NCBI GenBank assembly: GCA_024707075.1
Contig: JANQAK010000001.1
Span: 1,696,001-1,760,000 of the forward strand
DNA length: 64,000 bases
DNA from: Afipia sp.
Lineage (GTDB): Bacteria > Pseudomonadota > Alphaproteobacteria > Rhizobiales > Xanthobacteraceae
Reading direction: 5' to 3'
The translations under genes were made by a program, and so were the position numbers. This document shows, in pieces, positions 51,605 through 61,879 of the stretch (its first letter is position 1; every line of letters starts with the position of its first letter). The notes below the pieces were generated by a model. It did not search any database. It was not told the DNA's origin and saw only the letters and a program-made list of their open reading frames with translations.

Positions 51605-52195
51605 ATGGGTCTCATCGAACTGGAGCCGATCGTACGACTGCTGATAGCGGCAGCGATCGGCTTCGTCATTGGCTTGGAACGCGAGACAGCTGGCCAGCCG
51701 GCAGGAGAGCGCACCCACGCATTGGTCGCGCTTGGCAGCGCAACGTTTGCCGTGCTCTCGCTCAAGGCGTTTCCTGATGCCGATACGGCGAGGGTGGCAG
51801 CGGGTGTCGTGAGTGGGCTCGGCTTCTTGGGAGCAGGGATGATCCTGCGCGATGTTGATAACCGGATCCACGGACTGACAACGGCTGCCGGTCTTTGGAG
51901 CGTTGGCGCGATCGGGCTGGCGATCGGTGCTGGCATGTATCTCGTCGGCATAGCGTGCGCGGCTATCGCGGGCCTTATCCTTGTCAGTGAGCGCGTGCTG
52001 CGCTTGGGGGAGCGGCTCGGACGTAAACGATTAGGGAGGGTGAGCCCGGACGGGGCGACTAAAGGCCTGGCGAAGTACCAGCATGACAAATCGAAGATTA
52101 AGGTAGCGGCGAAATTTCTCGTGACGATTGAGCGTATGATAGCACAATGCGCCGCATCAGATGCGGGCAATTTGACTGAGAAAACTGGAGCTACA
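51605..52195 (+). CDS. MgtC/SapB-family inner-membrane protein
   Basis: About 197 residues. MgtC hallmarks: IRLL-type first helix with GFVIGLERETAGQPAGERTH, then LVALGSATFAVLSL, VAAGVVSGLGFLGAGMILRD and GLTTAAGLWSVGAIGLAIGA. The family modulates ATP homeostasis or Mg/acid adaptation. The reading frame has no stop of its own: it runs through the start codon of the HlyD-like gene (52196) in the same frame until TGA 52262-52264. The native 3' end has probably been lost. A fragmentary second copy is at 36360. Confidence 0.8.
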
Positions 52196-53184
52196 ATGCG
52201 CGCTTCAACTCTATCGGCCCTTGCGGCGATTGCGGTGCTTGCTGTCGGGGGATATTTTTACTGACAGTCGCAATTGGCACAGCGAATGCCCGCTGGGCTG
52301 GCGCGGGCGAACGGTCGCATTGAGGTCGAACACGTCGAGATCGCGGCGAAGCTTCCTGGCCGCGTTGCCGAAATCAACATGAGGGAGGGTGATTTCGTCA
52401 CCAAAGGCGCGGTGATCGCCCGGCTCGACACCTCCGAGCTGGTGGCGCGGTTCGCGGCTGCCGAAGCATCGGTGCAGCGCGCGATTGCGAGCATCGGCGG
52501 CGCCGAAGCTGAGATTACGATCCGGGAGGCCGAACACAACCTGACGGAGGTCGAGTTGCGCCGCGCGAGCGACCTCCAGCAGCGCGAATCCGGCACGCGA
52601 GCCGAGCTTGAGCGCCGCACCGCGCAGCACCTTGTTGCCGGGCCAGGATCGAAGGCGCTCGCGCTGCCGTAGCCCAAGCGCACGCCGCGAAACAAACCGC
52701 CGACGCTGAGGTAGCGCAGATCAAGGCCACCCTGGATGACATGGTGCTGCGGACACCGGTCAGCGGCAGAGTTGAGTACAAGCTGGTCCAACCCGGCGAG
52801 GTCGTGGCCGCGGGTGGGCGGCTCGCGACCATCCTCGACCTCAACGACGCATTTATGACAATTTTCCTGCCAACGGGCGACGCCGGCCGCGTTGCGCTTG
52901 CGTCGGAGGCGCGGATCGTTCTTGACGCTGCTCCGGAATACGTCTTCTCCGCCAAGGTTTCCTTCGTTGCCGCAGAGGCCCAGTTTACGCCCAAGACCGT
53001 GGAGACGGCGACCGAGCGGGAGAAACTCATGTATCGCGTCAAGCTTGCGATCGATCCCAAGCTGCTCGAGACCTACCGCGACTACGCCAAGGCCGGTCTT
53101 ACCGGCAATGCTTATGTCAAGCTGACCCGGGATGCTGTGTGGCCCGACTATCTCGCTCCGCGATTGCCCAATGTCTCCAACTGA
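52196..53184 (+). pseudogene. HlyD/YhiI-type membrane-fusion protein with stop and frameshift
   Basis: ATG 52196 (RASTLSALAAIAVLAVGGYF, a membrane anchor) has GGAG upstream. A TGA at 52262-52264 replaces a probable tryptophan, after which the same frame continues RANGRIEVEHVEIAAKLPGR with the lipoyl/HlyD pattern. Near 52640 one missing base shifts the frame; the other frame carries AAKQTADAEVAQIKATLDDM and LRTPVSGRVEYKLVQPGEVV to 53184. Restored length is about 330 residues, the periplasmic adaptor of the YhiI-RbbA-YhhJ exporter. Its stop overlaps the RbbA start by 14 bp. Confidence 0.75.
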
Positions 53185-55915
53185 GGACAACGCGATCGAG
53201 GTGAGCAGCGTAACACACCGCTATGGCGGCGTCGCCGCCCTTGCGGATGTGTCACTTGTCGTCCCCTGCGGGACCGCGACCGCATTCGTCGGCCCCGACG
53301 GTGTCGGCAAATCGACGCTCCTTGCGCTTATTGCAGGCGTCAAACGCCTGCAATCGGGAACGATCCGGACACTCGACGGCGACATCGCGTCGCGCACGCA
53401 TCGCGATCGCATTATTCCTCGCATTGCCTACATGCCGCAGGGGCTGGGCCGCAACCTCTATCCGAGCCTGTCGGTGGAAGAAAATATCGACTATTTCGGC
53501 CGCCTGTTTGGGCAACCGCTAGTCGAGCGGCAGGCCCGTATCGCCCGCCTCTTGGATGCAACCGGCCTCAGCCCGTTTCTCGATAGGCCGGCCGGGAAGC
53601 TGTCGGGCGGGATGAAGCAGAAGCTGTCCCTGTGCTGCTCGCTCATCCACGATCCCGATCTCCTCGTTCTCGACGAGCCGACCACTGGGCTCGACCCGCT
53701 GTCCAGACGCCAATTCTGGACACTGATCGACGAGATAAAGGCCGAGCGGCCCGGCGTCACCGTCCTGGTCGCGACCGCGTACATGGAGGAAGCACAACGC
53801 TTCGATCGTCTCGTTGCCGTCGATGCCGGGCGCGTGCTCGCTGCAGGACGGATGGCCGACATCCTCGCGCAGGCGGGCGCGGCCACGCTCGAGGCTGCCT
53901 ACGTCGCCCTGCGCGGACACAGCGCCGCGAAATCGGCCCCCGTCATATCCCCGCGCGTGGAAACGGAAGAACCCCCTGTAATCGAGGCGCACGGACTGAC
54001 GCGACGGTTCGGCGACTTCACTGCCGTCGACCACGTCAGTTTCAGCATCAAGCGCGGCGAGATTTTCGGTTTTCTCGGCTCGAACGGCTGCGGCAAGACC
54101 GTAACGATCAAGATGCTCACCGGCCTGATCGACATCACCGAAGGAAGCGCCGAGTTGCTCGGGCGGCCGGTCGAAGCGAGCGACCTCAAGACCCGCATGC
54201 GGGTCGGCTACGTTTCGCAATCCTTCTCGCTCTATGAAGAATTGACGGTTCGAGCAGATCTGGATCTGCATGCCCGACTGTATCGGGTGCCTGCAGGAGA
54301 GATCGAACAACGCATCGACAACGCGCTCCAGCAGTTCGACCTTCGCGGAGCGGTCGACCAGAAGCCGTCGGCGCTGCCGCTCGGCATTCGGCAGCGGCTT
54401 CAGCTCGCAGCCGCCTGCCTGCATCGCCCTGAACTACTGATCCTCGACGAGCCTACGTCCGGCGTCGATCCCGAAGCGCGCGACATGTTTTGGCGGCTGC
54501 TCTACGACCTGTCGCGCCGGGATGGCGTGACAGTCTTCATTTCGACCCATTTCATGAACGAAGCCGAGCGCTGCGACCGCATCTCGCTGATGCATGCCGG
54601 TAAGGTTCTGGCGATGGGAAGACCCGAGGAGTTGCGTGCGGCCAGGGCGGCTGCCACGCTTGAGGATGCTTTCGTGTCCTATCTTGAGGAGGCCGCCGGC
54701 GCTGCGAGCGCGGTCTCAGGTACCCGAATTCTGACGAACGTCATACCGGTCGCCGCCGACACGGTCACCGCCCGCCGAAACGACGATCTTCGAACATCTG
54801 CGGCGCGAATCTGGTCTGTCGCCCGGCGCGAAATGCTCGAACTGATGCGCGACCCCGTCCGCCTTGCCGTCGCGCTGCTTGCACCGCTGATCCTCATGAT
54901 GATTTTCAGCTACGGAATCACTTTCGACGTTGAGAAGCTGTCCTTTGCGGTATTCGATCGCGATCAGAGCCGTCAGAGCGGCGAGCTGATCGAAAGTTTC
55001 TCCGGCTCGCGCTATTTCCAGCAGCAGGCGGCGCTCTGGAGCGAGGCCGAGATAGATCAACGGTTGCGAACCGATGTGCGTATGGTGATCAGCATTCCGC
55101 CCGGTTTCGGTCGCGCTCTGCTCGACGAGCGCAAGCCCGAAGTCGCATTCTTCCTCGATGGCGCCATGCCATTTCGGGCTGAGACGATACGCGGCTATGT
55201 GCAGGGGATCGTTTTGTCCCATGTGACGGATCTCGCACGCAGAACCTCTGGCGGCGTTCCGCGACCGGCGTTGCTGAAGGTCGAGCCACGCTTCCGTTAC
55301 AATCAGGATTTCCGCAGCGTGTTCGCGCTGACGCCCGGCGTCGTGATGATTCTCCTGCTCGTATTTCCGGCGATGCTCACAGCGCTCGGTGTCGTGCGTG
55401 AGCGGGAGATAGGGTCGATCAGCAACCTCTACGCATCGCCTGCCACGATCGGCGAGTTTCTGCTCGGAAAGCAAGCTCCCTATGTCGTCCTCGGATTTAC
55501 GAGTTTTCTCACTTTCGTAATAGTGGCCGGCCTGCTGTTTGGCGTGCAGGTGAAGGGGTCGGCCGCAGCGTTGGCACTCGCCGCGCTGCTCTACGTGTTC
55601 GCCGCGACAGCGCTCGGCATCCTGGTTTCGACCTTCGTCCGCACCCAGGTCGCAGCCATCATCGGGACCACAATTTTCACGGTCGTCCCCGGGTCCATTT
55701 TCTCGGGGTTCATCTACCCTGCGGCAGCGCTGGAGGGGCCGGGGCGCGTCTTGGGCATGGGCTTTCCATCCCTCTGGTTTCAGAACGTCAGTCTCGGCAC
55801 CTTCGCCAAAGCACGCGATTTCGCGGATTTTTATCCGGAATATCTGATACTGTTCGCGTTCGGGCTTGGCTTCCTCCTTGCCGCGAGCCTGCTGTTGCGC
55901 AAGCAGGAGACCTGA
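53171..55915 (+). CDS. rbbA: RbbA/YhiH-type double ABC ATPase fused to a permease
   Basis: 914 residues from ATG 53171. Two ATPase domains: Walker A GPDGVGKST (about 45), signature LSGGMKQK and Walker B LLVLDEPTTGLDP; then GSNGCGKTV (about 310), LPLGIRQRLQ and LLILDEPTSGVDP. A C-terminal ABC-2 permease domain begins near 560 with six helices (LAVALLAPLILMMIFSYGIT; LTPGVVMILLLVFPAMLTAL). The E. coli homologue RbbA (YhiH) is about 911 residues and was linked to ribosomes, with a transporter fusion. The order HlyD, RbbA, YhhJ-like permease matches the E. coli cluster. Substrate unknown. Confidence 0.87.
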   Translation: MSPTEDNAIEVSSVTHRYGGVAALADVSLVVPCGTATAFVGPDGVGKSTLLALIAGVKRLQSGTIRTLDGDIASRTHRDRIIPRIAYMPQGLGRNLYPSLSVEENIDYFGRLFGQPLVERQARIARLLDATGLSPFLDRPAGKLSGGMKQKLSLCCSLIHDPDLLVLDEPTTGLDPLSRRQFWTLIDEIKAERPGVTVLVATAYMEEAQRFDRLVAVDAGRVLAAGRMADILAQAGAATLEAAYVALRGHSAAKSAPVISPRVETEEPPVIEAHGLTRRFGDFTAVDHVSFSIKRGEIFGFLGSNGCGKTVTIKMLTGLIDITEGSAELLGRPVEASDLKTRMRVGYVSQSFSLYEELTVRADLDLHARLYRVPAGEIEQRIDNALQQFDLRGAVDQKPSALPLGIRQRLQLAAACLHRPELLILDEPTSGVDPEARDMFWRLLYDLSRRDGVTVFISTHFMNEAERCDRISLMHAGKVLAMGRPEELRAARAAATLEDAFVSYLEEAAGAASAVSGTRILTNVIPVAADTVTARRNDDLRTSAARIWSVARREMLELMRDPVRLAVALLAPLILMMIFSYGITFDVEKLSFAVFDRDQSRQSGELIESFSGSRYFQQQAALWSEAEIDQRLRTDVRMVISIPPGFGRALLDERKPEVAFFLDGAMPFRAETIRGYVQGIVLSHVTDLARRTSGGVPRPALLKVEPRFRYNQDFRSVFALTPGVVMILLLVFPAMLTALGVVREREIGSISNLYASPATIGEFLLGKQAPYVVLGFTSFLTFVIVAGLLFGVQVKGSAAALALAALLYVFAATALGILVSTFVRTQVAAIIGTTIFTVVPGSIFSGFIYPAAALEGPGRVLGMGFPSLWFQNVSLGTFAKARDFADFYPEYLILFAFGLGFLLAASLLLRKQET

Positions 55916-55917
55916 GC

Positions 55918-57045
55918 ATGGGACGCTGGCTTTCCAACGCGTTCCGGCTCGGCCTCAAGGAGCTTGCAAGCCTTGCGAGCGACAAGATTCTTGCCATTTT
56001 TCTCGTCTATTCGTTCTCTTTTGCGATCTACAACCAAGCGACTGGCGTTAACACGGAAATCACCAATGCGCCGATCGCGGTTGTCGATTCCGACCGGTCA
56101 GCGCTGTCTGCCCGCATTCGAGACGGCTTGCTCAAGCCGCATTTCCGTCGACCGGATCTCATCGATCGTGGCGACGTCGACCGCATAATGGATCGCGGCA
56201 TCTATTCGTTCGTGCTCGATCTGCCGCCGCATCTCGAGGCAGATGTGGTGAAGGGGCGCGTCCCTGCTGTGCAGCTCAACATCGATGCAACCGCGATGAC
56301 ATATGCCGGGATCGGCGGAACTTATATCGAGTCGATCGTGCAACAGGAAACAAAGAACTATTTCAAGGCGCGCGGCATAGAGGCGCAATTCCCGATAACG
56401 CCCGTTATTCGCGCACTCTTCAATCCGAATCTTGAAGGCCTTTGGTTCCATGCGGTAATGGAGCTCTTGGAGGCCGTGACCATGCTGTCCATTCTGCTGG
56501 TGGGGGCCGCTGTGCTCCGGGAGCGCGAACGCGGCACCATCGAGCACTTGCTGGTGATGCCGGTACGGGCAAGCGAAATCGTGGCGGCGAAGATTTGGGC
56601 GAACGGCCTGGTGATCCTTGCGGCGACCGGCCTCTCTTTGGTTCTGGTCGTCGGCGCCGTGCTGAACGTGCCGATCCAGGGTTCCATTACGTTATTCCTC
56701 GCTGGAACGGCGATTTATCTCTTCGCCGTTGCGTCGCTCGGCATTCTGCTGGCAACTATCGCGAACAACATGCCGCAATTCTCATTGCTGGCACTTCCTG
56801 TGTTCATGATACTTTTTATGCTTTCCGGCGGCTTCTCCCCGCTGGAAAGTATGCCCGAACCGCTTCAGATAGCGATTCAGGTTTCGCCGGCCGTTCACTA
56901 CGTCAAATTTGCTCAGTCCGTCCTGTACCGCGCTGCCGGCATCGACATCGTGTGGAGGGACCTCGCCGTCCTGGCCGGCTTGGGCACGGTCTTCCTCGGC
57001 TTCGCGCTGTTGCGGTTCCGAAAAATGCTGGCCAGCGCAGGTTGA
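55918..57045 (+). CDS. yhhJ: YhhJ-type ABC-2 permease
   Basis: 375 residues, starting two bases after the RbbA stop. A first helix (ILAIFLVYSFSFAIYNQATG) is followed by a large periplasmic loop and five C-terminal helices (AVTMLSILLVGAAVLRERER; GLVILAATGLSLVLVVGAVL), the ABC-2 pattern. The ERGTIEHLLVMPVRASEIV segment is typical. It completes a three-gene exporter with the RbbA-like protein and the broken HlyD. Confidence 0.88.
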   Translation: MGRWLSNAFRLGLKELASLASDKILAIFLVYSFSFAIYNQATGVNTEITNAPIAVVDSDRSALSARIRDGLLKPHFRRPDLIDRGDVDRIMDRGIYSFVLDLPPHLEADVVKGRVPAVQLNIDATAMTYAGIGGTYIESIVQQETKNYFKARGIEAQFPITPVIRALFNPNLEGLWFHAVMELLEAVTMLSILLVGAAVLRERERGTIEHLLVMPVRASEIVAAKIWANGLVILAATGLSLVLVVGAVLNVPIQGSITLFLAGTAIYLFAVASLGILLATIANNMPQFSLLALPVFMILFMLSGGFSPLESMPEPLQIAIQVSPAVHYVKFAQSVLYRAAGIDIVWRDLAVLAGLGTVFLGFALLRFRKMLASAG

Positions 57046-57070
57046 TCGTCGCCAATGGAGGGGGTCCGCT

Positions 57071-57406
57071 ATGGCCAAGCCGAAGCTGAGCGAGATCGAT
57101 CTCGATCACGCGCTTTCGAGCCCCATGAGCATGTTTCGCGGGCCCGAAGATGTCGTGGAGCATCCGGCCCTGACCTGCGGGCAAAAGATCGAGATCCTCC
57201 GCCGCTGGGTCTACGATGCCAATCAGTTGGAGGTCGCCGAAAATGAAGGGATGCGCGGAGACAACGCCGATGAAGTCGATGCCGTCCTCGCCGCAATTGA
57301 TCGCGTTAGATCTGAACGCGGCGACCGGTGCGCAGCACGAGAGGATTGCGTTGCTGGCCATGGCCACGCACATCCGCTGCGCCGCCAGAGCGATCGGCAC
57401 AATTGA
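57071..57406 (+). CDS. Small hypothetical protein
   Basis: 111 residues from ATG 57071, with GGAGGGGG upstream. The first 80 residues (LDHALSSPMSMFRGPEDVVE, QKIEILRRWVYDANQLEVAE) resemble a short proteobacterial family that often sits beside P-type ATPases and universal stress genes. The last 25 residues look less natural (DRCAAREDCVAGHGHAHPLR) and may follow a frame change. Function unknown. Confidence 0.55.
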   Translation: MAKPKLSEIDLDHALSSPMSMFRGPEDVVEHPALTCGQKIEILRRWVYDANQLEVAENEGMRGDNADEVDAVLAAIDRVRSERGDRCAAREDCVAGHGHAHPLRRQSDRHN

Positions 57407-57529
57407 CGGATACCGAAGCAAGGGTCGAATGATCACGTGCGAGGGCGCCAGGTTCTTGGCGAAACCGTGCCGAGACGGCGGCGCAGCTTCCGCCGAACGC
57501 GATATTTTCATTCAGCTGAGGCGGAAGTG

Positions 57530-60098
57530 ATGGTCAATACGCGCCCATTGGACGTGGTTTCGCGTGGTCTCACCGAATCGGAAGCGCAGTCCCGATTGCG
57601 GGTCGATGGTTACAATGAGCTGCCTCGGCCAGACCGGCGTACACCATTCCGGATTGTTCTGGAGGTGCTGCATGAGCCGATGCTGGCCTTATTGCTCGGC
57701 GGCGGCATGATTTATGCGATACTGGGGGGATTTGAAGGAGGCGCTCATCCTGCTTACCTTCGCGATGATGTCGGTGGTCATCACCGTCGTCCAGGAAACG
57801 CGGACGGAGCGAGTCCTGGAGGCGCTCCGCGATCTCACGAGCCCCCGAGCGCTTGTCATCCGCGACGGGGAACGCAAGCGGATCGCGGGCCGGGACGTCG
57901 CGCGTGGCGATGTCGTGGTCCTTGCGGAGGGTGATCGTGTACCAGCCGACGCCGTGCTCATCCAGAGCGAGGACCTACAGACTGACGAGTCGTTACTGAC
58001 CGGAGAATCAGTGCCGGTGCGCAAGATCGCCGGACGCGACGCCGCGCTGTCCGAGCCGAGGCGACCTGGCGGCGATGATCTGCCATATGTATTCTCCGGT
58101 TCACTCGTGGTGCGCGGGCGCGGCGTCGCTGAAGTGGTGGCGACCGGGGCCTTGAGCGAAATCGGCAAGATCGGCCAGGCCTTGCGCGACCTCGAAACCG
58201 AGCCACCGCGTCTTCAGGCGCAGACGCGTCGCCTCGTCCAACTCTTCGCCGCGGCAGGCGGCACGGTCAGCGTCCTCGTCGTCGTGTCTTACGGCTTGCT
58301 GCGCGGTGGCTGGCTCGAGGCGCTACTCGCGGGGATTGCACTCGGCATGTCGATGCTGCCGGAGGAACTTCCGGTCGTGCTTACCGTGTTCATGGCGATG
58401 GGCGCATGGCGAATTTCGCGCGCGCGTGTCCTGACCCGTCGAGCCGCCGCAATCGAGACCCTGGGCTCTGCGACGATTCTCTGCACGGACAAGACCGGCA
58501 CACTGACCGAGAACCGAATGTCGATCGCCGAACTGCGGCTCAGGGACGACAAGATTTTCAGACCCGGCAAACCGACCGGTACAAAATTACCGGAGAAATT
58601 TCACGATCTGATCGAGTTCGGAATTCTGGCCAGCGCACCGGACCCCTTCGATCCGATGGAGAAGGCGTTTCACGACCTCGGCCGCGAGCAATTGGCCGAT
58701 ACCGAACATCTGAATGGTTCTCTGTGGACACTCGCACATGCCTATGGGCTTCGGCCTGATCTGCTGGCGATGTCGCAAGTCTGGCGCGTGGCCGATGGCC
58801 GGCAGGAGTTCGTCGTGGCGGCCAAGGGCGCACCTGAGACCATCGCAGACCTCTGCCACCTCGGCGCCGCTGATCGGGCCGCGCAGGCACAATCCGTGGA
58901 CGTCATGGCCGGGGCCGGCTTGCGCGTGCTCGGTGTTGCCCGTGCGTCCTTCGTGGGGTCGGCCTGGCCCGAATCGCAACACGATTTTGCCTTCGAGTTC
59001 CTGGGGTTGGTCGGGCTTGCCGATCCGCTGCGGGCCAGCGTGCCGGATGCAATGAGCGAGTGTCGCTCGGCCGGCATCAAAGTGGTCATGATCACCGGGG
59101 ACTACCCGGCCACGGCCAAGGCGATCGTCGGTCAGGCGGGGCTCGCCGCTGGTGACATAGTGACCGGCAATGAGCTCGGGAGCCTGAATGAAGCGGAACT
59201 CGGCCGGCGCGTGCAAACAGCGACCGTGTTCGCCAGGATCATGCCCGAGCAGAAGCTCCGTATCATCAATGCCCTCAAGGCGAATGGCCAGATCGTGGCC
59301 ATGACCGGCGACGGCGTCAACGATGCACCGTCGCTCAAGGCGGCGCATATCGGCATCGCCATGGGCGGACGCGGTACGGACGTAGCGCGCGAGGCGTCGT
59401 CGATCGTCCTTCTCGACGACGATTTCGGATCGATCGTCAGAGCCGTTCGCCTCGGACGCCGCATTTATGACAACCTTCGCAAGGCGATCGGATTTATCTT
59501 TGCCGTGCACGTTCCGATCGCAGGCTTGGCGTTACTGCCGTTGTTGTTCGGATTGCCAATCCTGTTCGGACCCATGCATATTGCCTTCCTGGAAATGGTG
59601 ATCGATCCGGTGTGCACGTTGGTGTTCGAAGCCGAGTCCGAGGAAGACGATGTGATGCGCCGGCCACCCCGCAATCCCGAAGAACCGTTGTTCTCTGGTT
59701 CTTTGATCGGCTGGAGCGTTCTTCAGGGCATCTTTGCATTTGGGCTCGTTGCCGCCATCTTCATTGTCGCGCTTCGGCGAGGAATGCCTGAAGACGAAGT
59801 GCGCGCTCTCGTATTCTTTTCGTTGGTTATGACGATCGTCGGCTTGATCTTTGTGAACCGCTCATTCAGCGCTTCATTGCTCTCGGCACTCGGCCGGCCA
59901 AACTCGGCGCTTCTGTGGGTTCTTGTTGCGGTGGCGATGATGCTGGGCTTGACGCTGATCTGGCCTTTCGCGAGCGGTCTGTTCCGCTTTGGACCTCTGC
60001 ACCTGGACGATCTAGCGATGACATTGGCTGCGGGAATTTTGGTGCTAATTGTCCTTGAAGCCTTCAAACCCTTTTGGCGCGAGCGCCTTCGATCTTGA
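57530..60098 (+). pseudogene. P2-type cation ATPase, frameshifted near the N-terminus
   Basis: ATG 57530 begins VNTRPLDVVSRGLTESEAQS and PRPDRRTPFRIVLEVLHEPM, the usual N-terminal cation-ATPase domain. At about 57720 a run of six G (five expected) shifts the frame; the other frame continues LKEALILLTFAMMSVVITVV. Then follow TDESLLTGESVPV, PEELPVVLTVF (membrane motif of calcium-type pumps), the phosphorylation loop CTDKTGTLTENRM and GDGVNDAPSLKAAHIGIAMG, to 60098. Restored length is about 856 residues. The full core after the break is intact, so a short upstream re-start might still give protein. Ion not determined. Confidence 0.83.
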
Positions 60099-60203
60099 TT
60101 CTACGGAATTCGGGATTTCCGATATTATGAGAGCTACATGTATCAGAGGGGACCCTTGGGGAAGTAAACAATCCCCGTGAGTCGGATCCAGAGGAGCAAC
60201 GAT

Positions 60204-60554
60204 ATGAGCAGAGATTTCGCGCAGGTCGCCAATGACGTCATAACCGGCGTAGGCGCAATCAGGGAGGTTGCACCGGGCGCTATGAAGGCGTTTGCCGCCC
60301 TTTCTGCGGCAGCCACAGCCACCAACGCTATCGACACAAAAACGAAGGAGCTTATGGCGCTGGCCATCAGCATCGCGGTCCACTGCGACGGTTGCGTCGC
60401 TTATCACACCGAGATGGCGCGCCAGCGCGGAGCCAGCCGCGAGGAAGTCGCTGAGACCGTTACGCTTGCCGTCTATATGGGCGGAGGACCGGCTGCCGTG
60501 TACGGGGCTGATGCACTTCGCGCATACGATCAGTTTGCCGACGCCAAAGAGTAA
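60204..60554 (+). CDS. AhpD/carboxymuconolactone decarboxylase-like protein
   Basis: 116 residues from ATG 60204 with GAGGAG upstream. KTKELMALAISIAVHCDGCV then AYHTEMARQRGASREEV is the CMD-family helix with the CxxC-H motif of AhpD-type alkylhydroperoxidases. It likely reduces peroxides or thiols. It follows the P-type ATPase and precedes ferredoxin, in a stress-gene run. Confidence 0.85.
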   Translation: MSRDFAQVANDVITGVGAIREVAPGAMKAFAALSAAATATNAIDTKTKELMALAISIAVHCDGCVAYHTEMARQRGASREEVAETVTLAVYMGGGPAAVYGADALRAYDQFADAKE

Positions 60555-60611
60555 TCTAGGTTGATGGCCATGTCGCGCGGCTCGGCCGCCTGCGTACCAG
60601 GATAATTGGTC

Positions 60612-60950
60612 GTGACTTATGTCGTTACTGAAAACTGCATCAAGTGCAAGTATATGGACTGCGTCGAAGTGTGTCCGGTGGACTGCTTTTACGCCGGCGA
60701 GAACATGCTGGTCATTCATCCAGACGAATGCATCGATTGTGGTGTGTGCGAACCCGAGTGCCCTGCCGAGGCAATCAAGCCCGACACGGAACCGGGGTTG
60801 GACAACTGGCTCCATCTCAACCGCGAATATTCGGCGAAGTGGCCGAATATCGCCGCGAAGGGAACGCCTCCTGCCGATGCAAAGCAATGGGATGGCGTAC
60901 CGGGAAAACTCGCCTATTTTAGTTCAAAACCGGACGAGGCATTGTCGTAA
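60612..60950 (+). CDS. fdxA: 7Fe-8S ferredoxin FdxA
   Basis: 112 residues from GTG 60612 (start [16 protein letters not shown] matches FdxA). The cluster ligands are [17 protein letters not shown] and [16 protein letters not shown], one 3Fe-4S and one 4Fe-4S. FdxA is a small electron carrier. A TTG six bases upstream is a weaker start. The C-terminus [16 protein letters not shown] is also typical. Confidence 0.9.
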   Translation: MTYVVTENCIKCKYMDCVEVCPVDCFYAGENMLVIHPDECIDCGVCEPECPAEAIKPDTEPGLDNWLHLNREYSAKWPNIAAKGTPPADAKQWDGVPGKLAYFSSKPDEALS

Positions 60951-60993
60951 CCACAACTTCTTGGGGGTGCATTTCCGACGCGCCCACCGCCCG

Positions 60994-61572
60994 TCATAGT
61001 GCATCGGTTTGTGCTTCCGGCGGCGTCGCCGGGTAAGGTCTGAGATCCACAGTTGCCTTCGAAAGCCGGCGATACAAATCTCGCCGTCGCGAGATTGGCC
61101 ACCAGTCGTAGAGAAAAATTTCAAGAGGGCGCCAGTTTGCGACCCAACCAAGAATCAGAAAACTTTCCTCGACCAAGCGTTTAATTGGGATCTCAATCAA
61201 ATATCCGCCTGCGAGATGAGCCAATAGCAGGCACAGGGTAAGAACCAGAGCGCCGATGCTGAGTGAGCGTCGACCAACTCGAAAAAGCTCATTTAGTTCG
61301 CCCTGCGTGATGGTTGCTTTATAGGAAAAGAATCGACTGAAAGCAGCGTCCAACTCCCGTGCTGCACTTAACTGAGCAATGCTCTCGGGAAGGTGGACGA
61401 TGATTTTGATCGGTCGATTAATAGACAACTCGCGCGCCCAATCGACTATGAATTCCTCAGCCGCGCGATCAAGATCGCGTTCTCGAAACGGGAACGGATC
61501 AAGGGTATGGAAGAGCTGAGCGATGTCGTCGACGCGGAGCTCGATAAGCTCCTCTGTGTTTTCAGTTGTCAT
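60994..61572 (-). CDS. Hypothetical membrane protein
   Basis: 192 residues from ATG 61572 (TTENTEELIELRVDDIAQLF); a frame extending to 61833 reads through the transglutaminase remnant and is unlikely. A cytosolic N-terminal domain (FRERDLDRAAEEFIVDWARE) precedes two hydrophobic segments (IGALVLTLCLLLAHLAGGYL; EESFLILGWVANWRPLEIFL). Resembles small proteobacterial membrane proteins of unknown role often found beside CBS/BON genes. The C-terminal tail is basic. Confidence 0.6.
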   Translation of the reverse strand: MTTENTEELIELRVDDIAQLFHTLDPFPFRERDLDRAAEEFIVDWARELSINRPIKIIVHLPESIAQLSAARELDAAFSRFFSYKATITQGELNELFRVGRRSLSIGALVLTLCLLLAHLAGGYLIEIPIKRLVEESFLILGWVANWRPLEIFLYDWWPISRRRDLYRRLSKATVDLRPYPATPPEAQTDAL

Positions 61573-61729
61573 TGTGTCGCAAGGTCTAGCTAGACGAAGT
61601 TCAAATATCTGAAGCTTTTCTTCGCTTCCGATTTGACGCAGATCAAGATCGGCGCGGGACTGCCTTAGTCCGGTCACGTCGGCCAAATTGGTGGCCGATA
61701 TCTTGTGCAGCCAACGGGCATGACAGGCG

Positions 61730-61813
61730 ATGGTGACGGATACTAATCTCAAGTCGACGCGGCTCCTGGACTTCGAGAGCCCACTCCTTCGCAAACTGGC
61801 TAGGTTACGGTAG
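61730..61813 (+). pseudogene. Transglutaminase-like gene remnant (27 codons)
   Basis: ATG 61730 gives MVTDTNLKSTRLLDFESPLL then stops at TAG 61811-61813. The NLKSTRLLDFES stretch and 28 bp of identical DNA (TCAAGTCGACGCGGCTCCTG plus GACTTCGAG) match the start of the transglutaminase-like gene at 48012. It is the broken 5' end of a second copy. Confidence 0.6.
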
Positions 61814-61879
61814 TCTCTTGAAAGACTCTGCAACTGAGAGATATGGTATAGAGCAATATTGTCCGGGGAGACACCTACT

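Noticed and set aside
53519-54424. A 301-residue minus-strand frame opposite the RbbA-like gene
   Set aside because: Antisense to Walker and signature motifs of two ABC domains; no family resemblance.
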